In this document: positions 1 through 7,762 of the stretch, in pieces
Layout: each line of letters begins with the position of its first letter
How positions within the stretch are numbered: the first letter of the stretch is position 1
Assembly (NCBI GenBank): GCA_963974915.1
Contig: CAXBES010000007.1
Span: forward strand, 1-64,000
DNA from: CAXBES01 sp963974915
GTDB taxonomy: Bacteria; Bacteroidota; Bacteroidia; Flavobacteriales; Flavobacteriaceae
Length of the DNA stretch: 64,000 bases
Direction of reading: 5' to 3'
Program-made: the position numbers and the translations under genes
Notes under the pieces: generated by a model
Told to the model about the DNA's origin: nothing
Database searches by the model: none
The model's input: the letters and a program-made list of their open reading frames with translations, nothing else

Positions 1-44
1 AACCTAAAAACAGGATTTCCAGAATCCTAATAAACCCTCCTTGC

Positions 45-65
45 AAATAAAGCTTTGCTTTATTT
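45..65 (-). terminator. Hairpin downstream of tRNA-Pro(GGG)
   Basis: A perfect 9-bp inverted repeat (AAATAAAGC, 3-nt loop, GCTTTATTT) lies in the 3' flank of the minus-strand tRNA-Pro gene. There is no long T-run, so it may be a secondary or weak terminator. A further short hairpin (AGGATT/AATCCT) is at 12-28. Confidence 0.35.
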
Positions 66-70
66 AAAAA

Positions 71-125
71 TAAAAGCCTCAGTTTTTTTAAGAAAGTAAA
101 CTTTCTACAAAAACTAAAGCTTTTA
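71..125 (-). terminator. Long imperfect hairpin after tRNA-Pro(GGG)
   Basis: An outer imperfect inverted repeat (71-89 with 109-125) encloses an inner one (AGAAAG/CTTTCT, 91-106). It starts only 5 nt from the 3' end of the minus-strand tRNA, so it could end or process the tRNA transcript. Read from the sequence only. Confidence 0.4.
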
Positions 126-130
126 TTTAG

Positions 131-205
131 TCGGGATGACAGGATTTGAACCTGCGACCACACGGCCCCCAGCCGTGTACGCTAACCGGACTGCGCCACA
201 TCCCG
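131..205 (-). tRNA. tRNA-Pro (anticodon GGG)
   Basis: The 75-nt gene is read on the minus strand. The acceptor arms CGGGATG and CATCCCG pair fully and leave an A discriminator. The anticodon stem CACGG/CCGTG encloses the loop CTGGGGG, which gives anticodon GGG and decodes CCC/CCU. The T arm has GCAGGTTCAAATCCTGT. CCA is not encoded. A second tRNA-Pro (UGG) lies at 6184-6258 on the same strand. Confidence 0.95.
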
Positions 206-499
206 AATTAATATTGTTTTGATAAACTTAATGTGGTGCAGTTTATCCTGAGCTTTGTGACAACGGTGCAATTGTCTAAGGGCCACATCCCTAATTTTAA
301 ATGGCAAAAATAACTAAATTAAATGGTTAGCCCAATGAAAAATTTCAAGATTCATATCCTAAATAAAACTGAGCGTTCTTCTGGTTTTACACCCTAAAAT
401 ACTTAAATTTAATTTCGGGAAACGGCAGCTAAACAAATACGGTTTCGTGTAATTTATTAATGCTTATTCCGACTCATAATTCAACAAAAAGAAAATAAT
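206..499. other. Intergenic region between divergent tRNA-Pro and msrB
   Basis: I see no gene here. It must carry the tRNA promoter (minus) and the msrB promoter (plus). A degenerate copy of the tRNA 5' end is present: GGCCACATCCCTAATT (285-300) resembles CGCCACATCCCGAATT (195-210). The string TTTATCCTGAGCTTTG (242-257) has a similar counterpart upstream of the other tRNA-Pro gene (6334-6349). Confidence 0.4.
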
Positions 500-946
500 A
501 TGCTTACTTGGAAAGATGTAATCAATTTTACGGTAAATGGAAACCCAAAACCGGATCAACGCATTGAAAAAACTGAAGAGGAATGGAGAACGCAGCTTAC
601 CCCGGAGCAGTTTAGAGTAACAAGACAAAAAGGTACCGAAGCCCCTCATAGCGGTGCCTTGTGTAGCATTTATGATGAAGGAAAGTATAATTGTGTTTGT
701 TGTAACACTCCCCTATTCGATTCTACTATAAAATTTAATTCGGGTACCGGATGGCCAAGTTTTACACAACCCATAAAAGAAAACGCTATTAAATACGAAA
801 AAGACAGCTCCTTCGGAATGGTGCGTGTAGAAGTAATGTGTAATACTTGTGACGCTCATTTAGGACATATTTTTCCGGATGGGCCTGAACCAAGTGGATT
901 ACGCTATTGTATTAATTCAGAGTCAATGCAGATTGAAAAAAACTAA
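500..946 (+). CDS. msrB: Peptide-methionine (R)-S-oxide reductase MsrB
   Basis: MsrB reduces methionine-R-sulfoxide in proteins, using thioredoxin. The 148-aa protein is a full-length SelR domain. Two CxxC pairs (Cys65/Cys68 and Cys114/Cys117) match the structural zinc site. The conserved stretch TGWPSF (residues 83-88) is present, and the catalytic Cys is Cys137 in RYCINS. Cys55 is a possible resolving Cys. No signal peptide is visible, so it is probably cytosolic. msrA follows 9 nt after the stop, so the two stereospecific repair enzymes are likely co-transcribed. Confidence 0.95.
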   Translation: MLTWKDVINFTVNGNPKPDQRIEKTEEEWRTQLTPEQFRVTRQKGTEAPHSGALCSIYDEGKYNCVCCNTPLFDSTIKFNSGTGWPSFTQPIKENAIKYEKDSSFGMVRVEVMCNTCDAHLGHIFPDGPEPSGLRYCINSESMQIEKN

Positions 947-955
947 AGAAAAAAT

Positions 956-1507
956 ATGGCAAATTCAAATTTAGAACTAATAACTATTGGCGGGGGTTGC
1001 TTTTGGTGTATTGAAGCCGTTTTCAACGAAATTAAAGGGGTAAAAAAGGTGGTTTCGGGATATACGGGAGGGAAAGTACCGGGCAGACCTACGTACCGGG
1101 AAGTTTGTTCGGGACTTACCGGTCATGCAGAAGTGATTCAGGTAAGCTTTGATCCGGAAGTGATCTCGTACGAAGATCTCTTGGTAATCTTTATGACAAG
1201 TCACGACCCAACCACCCTCAACAGACAGGGTGCAGATCGCGGTACACAGTACCGTTCGGTGATCTATTATCATAACGACGAGCAGAGAATTATTGCAGAA
1301 ACAGTGGTTAAAGAAATGACGCCCTATTACAGCGATCCGATCGTGACCGAAATAAGTGCGTCGGAAACATTCTATGAAGCCGAAGAAAATCACCAGAATT
1401 ATTATAAAAACAACTCGTCGCAGGGATACTGCACTGCAGTAATTACTCCGAAGCTAGTGCGGTTGCGAAAGATGCACGCAGACAAACTAAAAGAGCAAGT
1501 TTCTTAG
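956..1507 (+). CDS. msrA: Peptide-methionine (S)-S-oxide reductase MsrA
   Basis: MsrA reduces the S epimer of methionine sulfoxide and complements the MsrB encoded just upstream. The 183-aa protein has the catalytic motif GCFWC with Cys15 as nucleophile, followed by the hallmark GYTGG, DPTTLNRQGAD.GTQYRS and EAEENHQNYY segments. Cys159 in GYCTAVITPKL is a likely resolving Cys. It has the usual family length and no signal peptide. The ATG lies 9 nt after the msrB stop and 16 nt before the next msrA-like gene, so a three-gene operon is likely. Confidence 0.96.
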   Translation: MANSNLELITIGGGCFWCIEAVFNEIKGVKKVVSGYTGGKVPGRPTYREVCSGLTGHAEVIQVSFDPEVISYEDLLVIFMTSHDPTTLNRQGADRGTQYRSVIYYHNDEQRIIAETVVKEMTPYYSDPIVTEISASETFYEAEENHQNYYKNNSSQGYCTAVITPKLVRLRKMHADKLKEQVS

Positions 1508-1523
1508 TAAAATTCAGTTGTAA

Positions 1524-2033
1524 ATGGAAGGAATCTCTAAAATAGCACTTGGTGGAGGATGCCATTGGTGTACCGAAGCAGTTTTCCAATCGCTTAAGGG
1601 GGTTCAACATGTAGCTCAAGGTTATGTTGCTTCTACAGTCGATAACACGTGCTTTTCAGAAGCAGTAATAATAAGTTTTAATTCTGAAATTATTCCCCTT
1701 CAAACATTGATCGAAATACACCTGTTCACTCACAAAAGTACCAGTGATCATTCAATGAGAGATAAATATCGTTCTGCCATCTATTTTTTTTCCGAAGTAC
1801 AGCAAAAAGAAGTAAATGCTATTCTGAAGAGACTACAATTAGATTTCAACGATAAACTGATTACTAAGATCCTTCCATTCAGCAAGTTTAAACCTTCGCG
1901 AGATGAGATCACAAATTATTATTATAAAAATCCGGAAAAGCCGTTTTGTAGATCGTTTATCGAACCAAAGTTAAAGCTACTTCTTAGTAATTATTCAGAA
2001 ATCACGGATGCGGAAAAAATAAAAATTCAGTAA
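1524..2033 (+). CDS. Divergent MsrA-family protein
   Basis: This 169-aa MsrA-fold protein keeps the nucleophile motif as GCHWC (Cys13, where canonical MsrA has GCFWC), the EAVF segment after it, and the C-terminal FCRSFIEPKL that carries a possible resolving Cys. Other conserved MsrA segments are eroded: GYTGG reads GYVAS, the DPTT...QG.D.GTQYRS block is reduced to a KYRS core, and EAEE.HQ.YY reads DEITNYYYKNP. It could be an S-sulfoxide reductase with altered substrate choice or a subfunctionalised paralogue. The frame is intact, so I do not call it a pseudogene. It is the last gene of the msr cluster and converges on the carboxylase operon with a 9-nt gap. Confidence 0.8.
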   Translation: MEGISKIALGGGCHWCTEAVFQSLKGVQHVAQGYVASTVDNTCFSEAVIISFNSEIIPLQTLIEIHLFTHKSTSDHSMRDKYRSAIYFFSEVQQKEVNAILKRLQLDFNDKLITKILPFSKFKPSRDEITNYYYKNPEKPFCRSFIEPKLKLLLSNYSEITDAEKIKIQ

Positions 2034-2042
2034 AAAACCACA

Positions 2043-3584
2043 CTATAACGGAATATTTCCGTGTTTCCGGTTAGGTCTAATCACTTCCTTTGTTTCTAAC
2101 ATCGCAAATGCCTTTAATAATTTTCTCCGGGTTTCTTTAGGCATGATCACTTCGTCTATAAATCCGCGTTGCGCTGCCTTAAACGGATTCGCAAATTTTT
2201 CGGCGTATTCTGCTTCCTTTTCCGTAAGCTTTAATTCGGGGTCATCGGCAGCTGCGATCTCTCTTCGAAAAATGATCTCACTAGCGCCTTTTGCGCCCAT
2301 TACCGCTATTTCGGCTGTTGGCCACGCAAAATTCATATCGGCTCCAATATGCTTACTATTCATAACATCGTATGCCCCACCATAGGCTTTTCGGGTGATT
2401 ACGGTAACTCTTGGGACAGTAGCTTCACTTAGTGCGTATAATAATTTTGCTCCGTTTAAAATGATTCCGTTCCATTCCTGATCTGTTCCGGGTAAAAAGC
2501 CCGGGACATCTACTAAGACTAATAACGGAATATTAAAACAATCGCAAAAACGTGTAAAACGTGCTGCCTTTTTCGAACTTTCTACGTCTAAAACTCCCGC
2601 TAGGCTCATTGGCTGATTTGCCACAATACCTATACTTCTACCGCCTAGACGAGCAAAACCCACGATAATATTATCTGCGTAATCCTTATGCACCTCAAAA
2701 AATGAATCTGTATCGATGATGCCTTTAATAACATCGTGCATATCGTATGGTTTGTTGGCAGAATCGGGAACGATTGACTCCAATTGTTCTCTTATCTCAT
2801 CCCCTAACATAAAAGGCAATTTCTCCACTGTAGTTCTATTATTTTGCGGAAGATAACTTAACAGTTGTTTTATCTGATTTAAGCAAACTATGTCACTTGC
2901 CGCTGTAAAATGAGTTACACCACTCTTAGTTGCATGTGTTTTGGCACCTCCTAATTCTTCCGAAGTAACATTCTCATTCGTAACAGTTTTTACCACATTT
3001 GGTCCCGTTACGAACATATAACTACTATCCTGAACCATTAACGTAAAATCTGTCATCGCCGGAGAGTAAACAGCTCCGCCGGCACAAGGTCCCATGATCG
3101 CTGAGATCTGTGGAATAACCCCCGAGGCCTGAACGTTTCTGTAAAAAATATCGGCATAACCCCCCAACGAACGAACCCCTTCCTGAATTCTCGCTCCACC
3201 CGAATCGTTGAGCCCAATTAATGGAGCGCCAACCCTAACAGCATGATCCATCACCTTACATATCTTTTCGGCATGGGTTTCGGAAAGGGCACCTCCAAAA
3301 ACAGTAAAATCCTGAGCAAAAACATATACCAGTCGGTTGTCTATTGTACCATACCCGGTAACCACACCATCTCCGTAAAATATCTGCTTATCCATCCCGA
3401 AATCGGTCGTTCTATGTGTCACCAAAATACCCATTTCCTCGAATGAACCCTCATCTAAAAGATATTCAATTCGTTCACGGGCAGTTAGTTTTTTCTTATC
3501 GTGTTGTTTCTGAATTCGCTTTTCTCCTCCGCCTTTTTTTGCTTCGGAAAGGATTTCGTTTAATTTATCTATGTTGTTACTCAT
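2043..3584 (-). CDS. Acyl-CoA carboxylase, carboxyltransferase subunit (PccB-type)
   Basis: This is the carboxyltransferase subunit of a biotin-dependent acyl-CoA carboxylase. It moves CO2 from carboxybiotin to an acyl-CoA, probably propionyl-CoA given the methylmalonyl-CoA mutase genes 4-7 kb away. The 513-aa length fits the fused PccB/AccD5 class. Visible family motifs are GGALSETHAEKICKVMD and NDSGGARIQEGV in the N half, and the C-half GGAYDVMNSKHIGADMNFAWP and MGAKGASEI segments. I chose the ATG at 3584 (MSNNIDKLNE). A TTG five codons upstream (3599) is less likely. It is the last gene of the minus-strand operon, 45 nt after the biotin carboxylase. Confidence 0.93.
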   Translation of the reverse strand: MSNNIDKLNEILSEAKKGGGEKRIQKQHDKKKLTARERIEYLLDEGSFEEMGILVTHRTTDFGMDKQIFYGDGVVTGYGTIDNRLVYVFAQDFTVFGGALSETHAEKICKVMDHAVRVGAPLIGLNDSGGARIQEGVRSLGGYADIFYRNVQASGVIPQISAIMGPCAGGAVYSPAMTDFTLMVQDSSYMFVTGPNVVKTVTNENVTSEELGGAKTHATKSGVTHFTAASDIVCLNQIKQLLSYLPQNNRTTVEKLPFMLGDEIREQLESIVPDSANKPYDMHDVIKGIIDTDSFFEVHKDYADNIIVGFARLGGRSIGIVANQPMSLAGVLDVESSKKAARFTRFCDCFNIPLLVLVDVPGFLPGTDQEWNGIILNGAKLLYALSEATVPRVTVITRKAYGGAYDVMNSKHIGADMNFAWPTAEIAVMGAKGASEIIFRREIAAADDPELKLTEKEAEYAEKFANPFKAAQRGFIDEVIMPKETRRKLLKAFAMLETKEVIRPNRKHGNIPL

Positions 3585-3629
3585 ATAGTAGTTCTTCAAT
3601 TTTATCCATACAAAATAGTGCGGTAGATC

Positions 3630-5072
3630 TTATTTTGGCAATCGCACCACTTCTGCGTCTTTAAAGTATTGTCGTAAGGCTATAAAAGCTGCTATTTGAG
3701 CTTCAGCCTTTAATGTTTCATTCATTTTTTCTTCGGAATAGTACTTTTTTACGAAATGAGTATCAAAACTCCCACTCCTGAAGGCTTCGTGTTCACAAAC
3801 AAACTTTCCGAAGGGAAGCGTTGTACTCACACCAACTACATCGTATTTTGAAATGGCCTCCAACATCTTCTGAATTGCTTCATTACGAGTCTTTCCGAAG
3901 GTAATTAACTTTGAAAGCATCGGGTCATAATGAATAGGTACTTCCATCCCTTCCTCAAAACCATCGTCCACTCTAATATTTTCTCCTTTGGGCGATTTAT
4001 AAGTTTCTAACGTTCCTACACTAGGCATAAAATTATTCAAAGGATCTTCTGCATAAACCCGTAATTCCAGGGCATGTCCGTTGATGCTTATATCGTTTTG
4101 AGAAAAAGCAAGTTCTTCGCCGTTTGCAACTCTAATTTGCTGTTCTACTAAATCGGTTCCTGTGATCCATTCTGTTACCGGATGCTCCACCTGAAGTCTG
4201 GTATTCATTTCAAGAAAATAGAAGTTATTCATTTCATCCAACAGAAACTCAACAGTACCTGCTCCCACGTAATCACATGCTTTCGCAACTTTAACCGCTG
4301 CCTCTCCCATCTTCATTCGCAATTCTTCCGACAACACCGCCGAAGGAGCCTCTTCAATCACCTTCTGGTGCCTACGCTGGATGCTACATTCTCTTTCAAA
4401 AAGGTGAATTATATTACCATGTGTATCTGCCAAAACCTGAATTTCAATATGTCTGGGGGAGCTTACATACTTTTCTATAAAAACCGAACCATCACCAAAG
4501 GCGTTTTCGGCTTCGCTAATAGCACGTTTCATTTGTTCTTTAATTTCGCTCTCTTTTTCAACCACACGCATTCCTTTTCCACCTCCACCGGCCGAAGCTT
4601 TGATGAGTATCGGAAAACCGATCTCTTTTGCAATGGATGCCGCTTTTTCAATATCGGTTACAGCTTCCTCAATCCCCGGAACCATTGGAATATCGTATTT
4701 CTTAACGGCATCTTTGGCTGCAAGCTTACTTCCCATTACACGAATGGCGTGGGATTTAGGTCCGATGAAGATCATTCCACTTTCTTCAACCTTCTCGGCA
4801 AACTCGGCATTTTCACTTAAAAAACCATATCCCGGGTGAATGGCGTCCACTTCAAGCTCTTTCGAAATTTTAATAATATGATCGGCTCTTAAATAAGACT
4901 CGGTAGATGGTGGCGGACCAATACATACAGCTTCATCTGCGAAACGAACATGGGGAGCATTCCTATCGGCTTCCGAAAAAACCGCTACAGTTTTTATGCC
5001 CATTTTCCGTGCTGTCTTCATTACTCGTAGAGCGATCTCACCTCTATTAGCTACTAATATTTTTTGTATCAT
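3630..5072 (-). CDS. accC: Acyl-CoA carboxylase, biotin carboxylase subunit
   Basis: The biotin carboxylase subunit carboxylates the biotin on the carrier protein with ATP and bicarbonate. The 480-aa protein starts with the Rossmann-like ILVANRGEIALRVM segment, has an ATP-grasp domain with the glycine-rich KASAGGGGKGMR loop, the catalytic stretch FLEMNTRLQVEHPVTE, and the C-terminal biotin carboxylase domain. I chose ATG 5072 (MIQKILVANRG), which matches family N-termini and lies 1 nt after the carrier stop. A TTG four codons earlier would overlap the upstream gene. Together with the carrier and the PccB-type subunit it forms one operon. The symbol follows common usage; the substrate may be propionyl-CoA rather than acetyl-CoA. 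Confidence 0.93.
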   Translation of the reverse strand: MIQKILVANRGEIALRVMKTARKMGIKTVAVFSEADRNAPHVRFADEAVCIGPPPSTESYLRADHIIKISKELEVDAIHPGYGFLSENAEFAEKVEESGMIFIGPKSHAIRVMGSKLAAKDAVKKYDIPMVPGIEEAVTDIEKAASIAKEIGFPILIKASAGGGGKGMRVVEKESEIKEQMKRAISEAENAFGDGSVFIEKYVSSPRHIEIQVLADTHGNIIHLFERECSIQRRHQKVIEEAPSAVLSEELRMKMGEAAVKVAKACDYVGAGTVEFLLDEMNNFYFLEMNTRLQVEHPVTEWITGTDLVEQQIRVANGEELAFSQNDISINGHALELRVYAEDPLNNFMPSVGTLETYKSPKGENIRVDDGFEEGMEVPIHYDPMLSKLITFGKTRNEAIQKMLEAISKYDVVGVSTTLPFGKFVCEHEAFRSGSFDTHFVKKYYSEEKMNETLKAEAQIAAFIALRQYFKDAEVVRLPK

Positions 5073-5073
5073 T

Positions 5074-5580
5074 TTACGCTTCAAATTCTATTAACAAATC
5101 TCCTTTATCCACTGTATTGCCTTCAGAAACCATCACCGATTTGATGATTCCGTCACGAGGGGACATCATCGCGTTCTCCATTTTCATGGCTTCAAGTACA
5201 CATAAGAACTCGCCTTCTTTTACTTCCTGTCCTTCAGAAACATTTACCTCTATAATAAGTCCCGGCATTGGGGCGTGTATTTCATTTGTGAGAGAATCTT
5301 CGCCTAATGAAAGTCCCATTTCTGAAATTAATTCGTCCAGCTCATTTTCAATTTTTACATTATAGATATTTCCATTCACCTTAAGTTGATATGATCTTTT
5401 GTGAAAATCCTGTTTTACAATTTCGATCACCAAAGATTTATTCTCATAAACAATATGTGCCTTCTTTGCACCAGTTTCGTCCTCAGGGATATTAGACAGA
5501 ATATCTAATGAATTTATGTCTTTCCGAAGTAACGAAAACTGAAAATCATCGTTAACTATCGCTTTGTATTTAGCTTCCAT
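5074..5580 (-). CDS. Biotin carboxyl carrier protein of acyl-CoA carboxylase
   Basis: This protein carries the biotin that shuttles CO2 between the carboxylase and carboxyltransferase subunits. The 168-aa protein ends in a biotinyl/lipoyl domain with the motif EAMKMEN; Lys133 is the biotinylation site. Before it are a PMPG turn and a proline-poor N-terminal region of about 90 residues. I chose ATG 5580 (MEAKYKAIV); an upstream TTG at 5625 would lie within the predicted promoter. It is the first gene of the operon, with a good Bacteroidota promoter just upstream (5595-5626). Confidence 0.92.
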   Translation of the reverse strand: MEAKYKAIVNDDFQFSLLRKDINSLDILSNIPEDETGAKKAHIVYENKSLVIEIVKQDFHKRSYQLKVNGNIYNVKIENELDELISEMGLSLGEDSLTNEIHAPMPGLIIEVNVSEGQEVKEGEFLCVLEAMKMENAMMSPRDGIIKSVMVSEGNTVDKGDLLIEFEA

Positions 5581-5594
5581 TAAAAAAATTTTGA

Positions 5595-5626
5595 TAAAGA
5601 TAGGACTTGTAAGATGATACCACAAA
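5595..5626 (-). promoter_or_regulatory. Bacteroidota-type promoter of the carboxylase operon
   Basis: On the minus strand, TTTG (5626-5623) and TATCTTTA (5602-5595) are separated by 20 nt. This matches TTTG-N19/20-TAnnTTTG with one deviation. Transcription would start near 5588, giving a 5' UTR of only about 8-10 nt before the ATG at 5580. Spacing and boxes are seen directly; activity is inferred. Confidence 0.55.
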
Positions 5627-5670
5627 TGGCACGCCTATGGATCTAAAAAAGCAGGGGGAAAAACAATTTA

Positions 5671-6134
5671 AGCAAAGCTTTAGAACTTTATTATTTCTGC
5701 TACAACTTCGAAGCAAGCTTAAAGCTAAAAAAGAAAAGACAGCTCCTTCAGGATTACTCGCTGCGCTCGTGATCCTGATTTGGGGGTGGGGCGCAACAAA
5801 AGCCTAAAGCAAAGCTTTAGAACTTTATTATTTCTGCTACAACTTCGAAGCAAGCTTAAACTAAAAAAAGAAAAGACAGCTCCTTCAGGATTACTCGCTG
5901 CGCTCGTGATCCTGATTTGGGGGTGGGGCGCAACAAAAGCCTAAAGCAAGGCTTTAGAACTTTTTTATTTCTGCTACAACTTCGAAGCAAGCTTAAAGCT
6001 AAAAAAGAAAAAAACAGCTCCTTCAGGATTACTCGCTGCGCTCGTGATCCTGATTTGGGGGTGGGGAGCAACAAAAGCCTAAAGCAAAGCTTTAGAACTT
6101 TTTTATTTCTGCTACAACTTCGAAGCAAGCTTCG
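5671..6134. repeat. 137-bp tandem direct repeat, about 3.4 copies, beside tRNA-Pro
   Basis: Nearly identical units start at 5671, 5808, 5945 and 6083 (periods 137, 137, 138). The fourth is truncated near 6134, about 16 nt before the tRNA terminator hairpin. Each unit contains CTAAAGCAAAGCTTTAG (a 7-bp stem with AAA loop), TTCGAAGCAAGCTT, an imperfect inverted repeat around GGATTACTCGCTGCGCTCG, and a G-rich TTTGGGGGTGGGGCGC tract. The period is not a multiple of three, so long frames through it are chance. No integrase or transposase is nearby. The stretch from 5627 to 6149 has no supported gene. Confidence 0.9.
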
Positions 6135-6149
6135 GTTTTGCAGAAATAA

Positions 6150-6178
6150 AAAAGACGAACACCATGTGTTCGTCTTTT
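6150..6178 (-). terminator. Terminator of tRNA-Pro(UGG)
   Basis: A perfect 13-bp stem (AAAAGACGAACAC / GTGTTCGTCTTTT) with a 3-nt loop begins 5 nt after the tRNA 3' end. On the minus strand it is followed by TTTATTT, so it is a classic intrinsic terminator for the tRNA transcript. Confidence 0.85.
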
Positions 6179-6183
6179 GTTGG

Positions 6184-6258
6184 TCGGGGTGGCAGGATTC
6201 GAACCTGCGACCTCCTGCTCCCAAAGCAGGCGCGATGACCGGGCTACGCTACACCCCG
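6184..6258 (-). tRNA. tRNA-Pro (anticodon UGG)
   Basis: The 75-nt gene is read on the minus strand. Acceptor arms CGGGGTG and CACCCCG pair fully and leave an A discriminator. The anticodon stem CCTGC/GCAGG encloses loop TTTGGGA, giving anticodon TGG (UGG), which decodes CCA/CCG and wobble partners. The T arm GCAGGTTCGAATCCTGC is canonical. CCA is not encoded. A strong terminator follows at 6150-6178. Confidence 0.96.
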
Positions 6259-6602
6259 AGTGGTGCATAATTCTATAATTCAAAAACCAAATTCAAAACC
6301 ATTCTACAATTATTAGTAGTCCGGGAACCGGGCGGAGTCTATCTCGAGCTTTGCCTAAAGACTACACTCCAAAAAAGTGAGGTGCAAAAGTAATAATTAT
6401 TAGATTATTTCAAGCAACTTTATCGCTTAAAGTTTTAAAAATCCACATCCTTAAAATTTTCGTAAATAAAAGAAGTCAGAGACCCACGCGATTTATTACT
6501 TATGTAGTGGAGAGACTTATCCCCCGCATGGACCTCGATAAGTATTTATCGGGGTTTTTCATTTCAGTGAATTTTAGTATCTTTTCATTATAAAAATCTA
6601 CT
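6259..6602. other. Intergenic region with no gene, between tRNA-Pro and the sugar dehydrogenase
   Basis: No coding region is supported. The tRNA-proximal part has GTAGTC...GACTAC arms around 6314-6365. The distal part holds an isolated plus-strand terminator hairpin (listed separately, 6533-6559). TATCTTTT at about 6579 could be the -7 box of the downstream gene. Confidence 0.4.
6533..6559 (+). terminator. Orphan intrinsic terminator or attenuator upstream of the sugar dehydrogenase
   Basis: A 9-bp stem CCTCGATAA/TTATCGGGG (one G-T wobble, GTAT loop) is followed by TTTTT on the plus strand. No plus-strand gene ends before it. An upstream arm ACTTATC (6515-6521) is perfectly complementary to GATAAGT (6537-6543), which includes the 5' arm of the terminator stem, so two exclusive folds are possible. 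Confidence 0.55.
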
Positions 6603-7721
6603 ATGAAGAACTACATAATAATGCTACTATCGTTAGTTTTTTTTATGGCATGCGGTCAGAAGAAAAACAATGATGTAGCCATAAATACCGCCAATAGCAA
6701 ATCGTATTCCATTGAAAATGTTGTAGATGATCTTTCCAATCCGTGGGGGATGACATGGCTCCCCGATGGGAGCATGCTTATCACTGAAAAAAGTGGAGAA
6801 CTCATTCACTTTAAAAATGGCACTAAAACTGAAATTCAAAATGTTCCTGAAGTTTATAATCGCGGTCAGGGTGGGTTGTTAGACATTGAATTACATCCAC
6901 AGTATTCCAAAAACGGTTGGATCTATATTACCTACGCTTCTTCCGAAGGTGATGACAAAGGAGGAAACACAGCATTAATTAGATGCAAATTAGATGGTAA
7001 TTCGCTGGTCGATATTGAAAAATTATACAAAGCCACACCAAACACTACCCGTGGGCAACACTTTGGATCTCGAATCGAATTTGACAATGAAGGCTATTTG
7101 TATTTTTCGATTGGAGAAAGAGGCGATAGAGATGTGAATCCGCAGGATATCACACGCGATGGAGGTAAAATATATCGTTTAAATGACGATGGCACTATTC
7201 CTAAAGATAATCCTTTCGTCAACGACCCCAATGCAAAACCCGCCATATATACGTACGGAAATAGAAATCCGCAAGGAATGGCTAAGTACCCCACAACCGG
7301 AGAAATCTGGATCCATGAACACGGACCAAAAGGTGGAGACGAGATCAATATCATAAAAAAAGGAGCAAATTACGGCTGGCCCATAGTCTCATATGGTGTT
7401 AATTACAGTGGCACAAAATTTACAGATGAAACCTCAAGACCCGGAATGGAACAACCTATATATTATTGGGTACCTTCCATCGCTCCCTGTGGAATGGATT
7501 TCGTTACTGGCGATAAATATCCCGATTGGAAAGGTCACCTCTTAGTAGGATCGTTAAAATTCAACTATGTAGAAATAGTAATGTTAGAAGGTGATAAAGT
7601 GATTAAAAGAGAAAAAATAGCCGAAGATATTGGTAGAGTTAGAAATGTGAAAATGGGACCGGATGGCTATATTTATATTGCGCTGGAAGGTCAGGGAATT
7701 GTTAGAGTAATTCCTAACTAA
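6603..7721 (+). CDS. PQQ-type sugar dehydrogenase (GSDH family), lipoprotein
   Basis: The 372-aa protein belongs to the glucose/sorbosone dehydrogenase beta-propeller family (soluble PQQ-dependent aldose dehydrogenases). It has a lipoprotein signal: a hydrophobic segment ending FFMAC with Cys17 as the lipidation site, so it is probably periplasmic or membrane-anchored. Family segments include LSNPWGMTWLPDGSMLITE, GGLLDIELHPQY, TRGQHFGSRIEF, YGNRNPQGMA and HEHGPKGGDEIN. The substrate cannot be read from the sequence. A lipoprotein cytochrome c gene follows 41 nt later and is a plausible electron acceptor. Confidence 0.88.
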   Translation: MKNYIIMLLSLVFFMACGQKKNNDVAINTANSKSYSIENVVDDLSNPWGMTWLPDGSMLITEKSGELIHFKNGTKTEIQNVPEVYNRGQGGLLDIELHPQYSKNGWIYITYASSEGDDKGGNTALIRCKLDGNSLVDIEKLYKATPNTTRGQHFGSRIEFDNEGYLYFSIGERGDRDVNPQDITRDGGKIYRLNDDGTIPKDNPFVNDPNAKPAIYTYGNRNPQGMAKYPTTGEIWIHEHGPKGGDEINIIKKGANYGWPIVSYGVNYSGTKFTDETSRPGMEQPIYYWVPSIAPCGMDFVTGDKYPDWKGHLLVGSLKFNYVEIVMLEGDKVIKREKIAEDIGRVRNVKMGPDGYIYIALEGQGIVRVIPN

Positions 7722-7762
7722 AATCATCAAATATCCTATCATAAAACAAACCCCATATTAAT

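Noticed and set aside
464..649. Minus-strand 61-codon frame overlapping the msrB start
   Set aside because: It is antisense to msrB, with no supporting context.
1524..2033. Calling the third Msr gene a pseudogene
   Set aside because: The frame is intact and both key cysteines are present; only surrounding motifs have diverged.
4182..4820. 212-codon plus-strand frame opposite the biotin carboxylase gene
   Set aside because: It lies wholly antisense to a strongly supported gene and shows no recognisable domain.
5856..6270. Overlapping long frames on both strands (about 117-122 codons) in the region of the 137-bp repeat
   Set aside because: They run through repeat units whose period is not a multiple of three, extend into the tRNA-Pro gene, and have no signal, domain or start context. 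They are chance frames.
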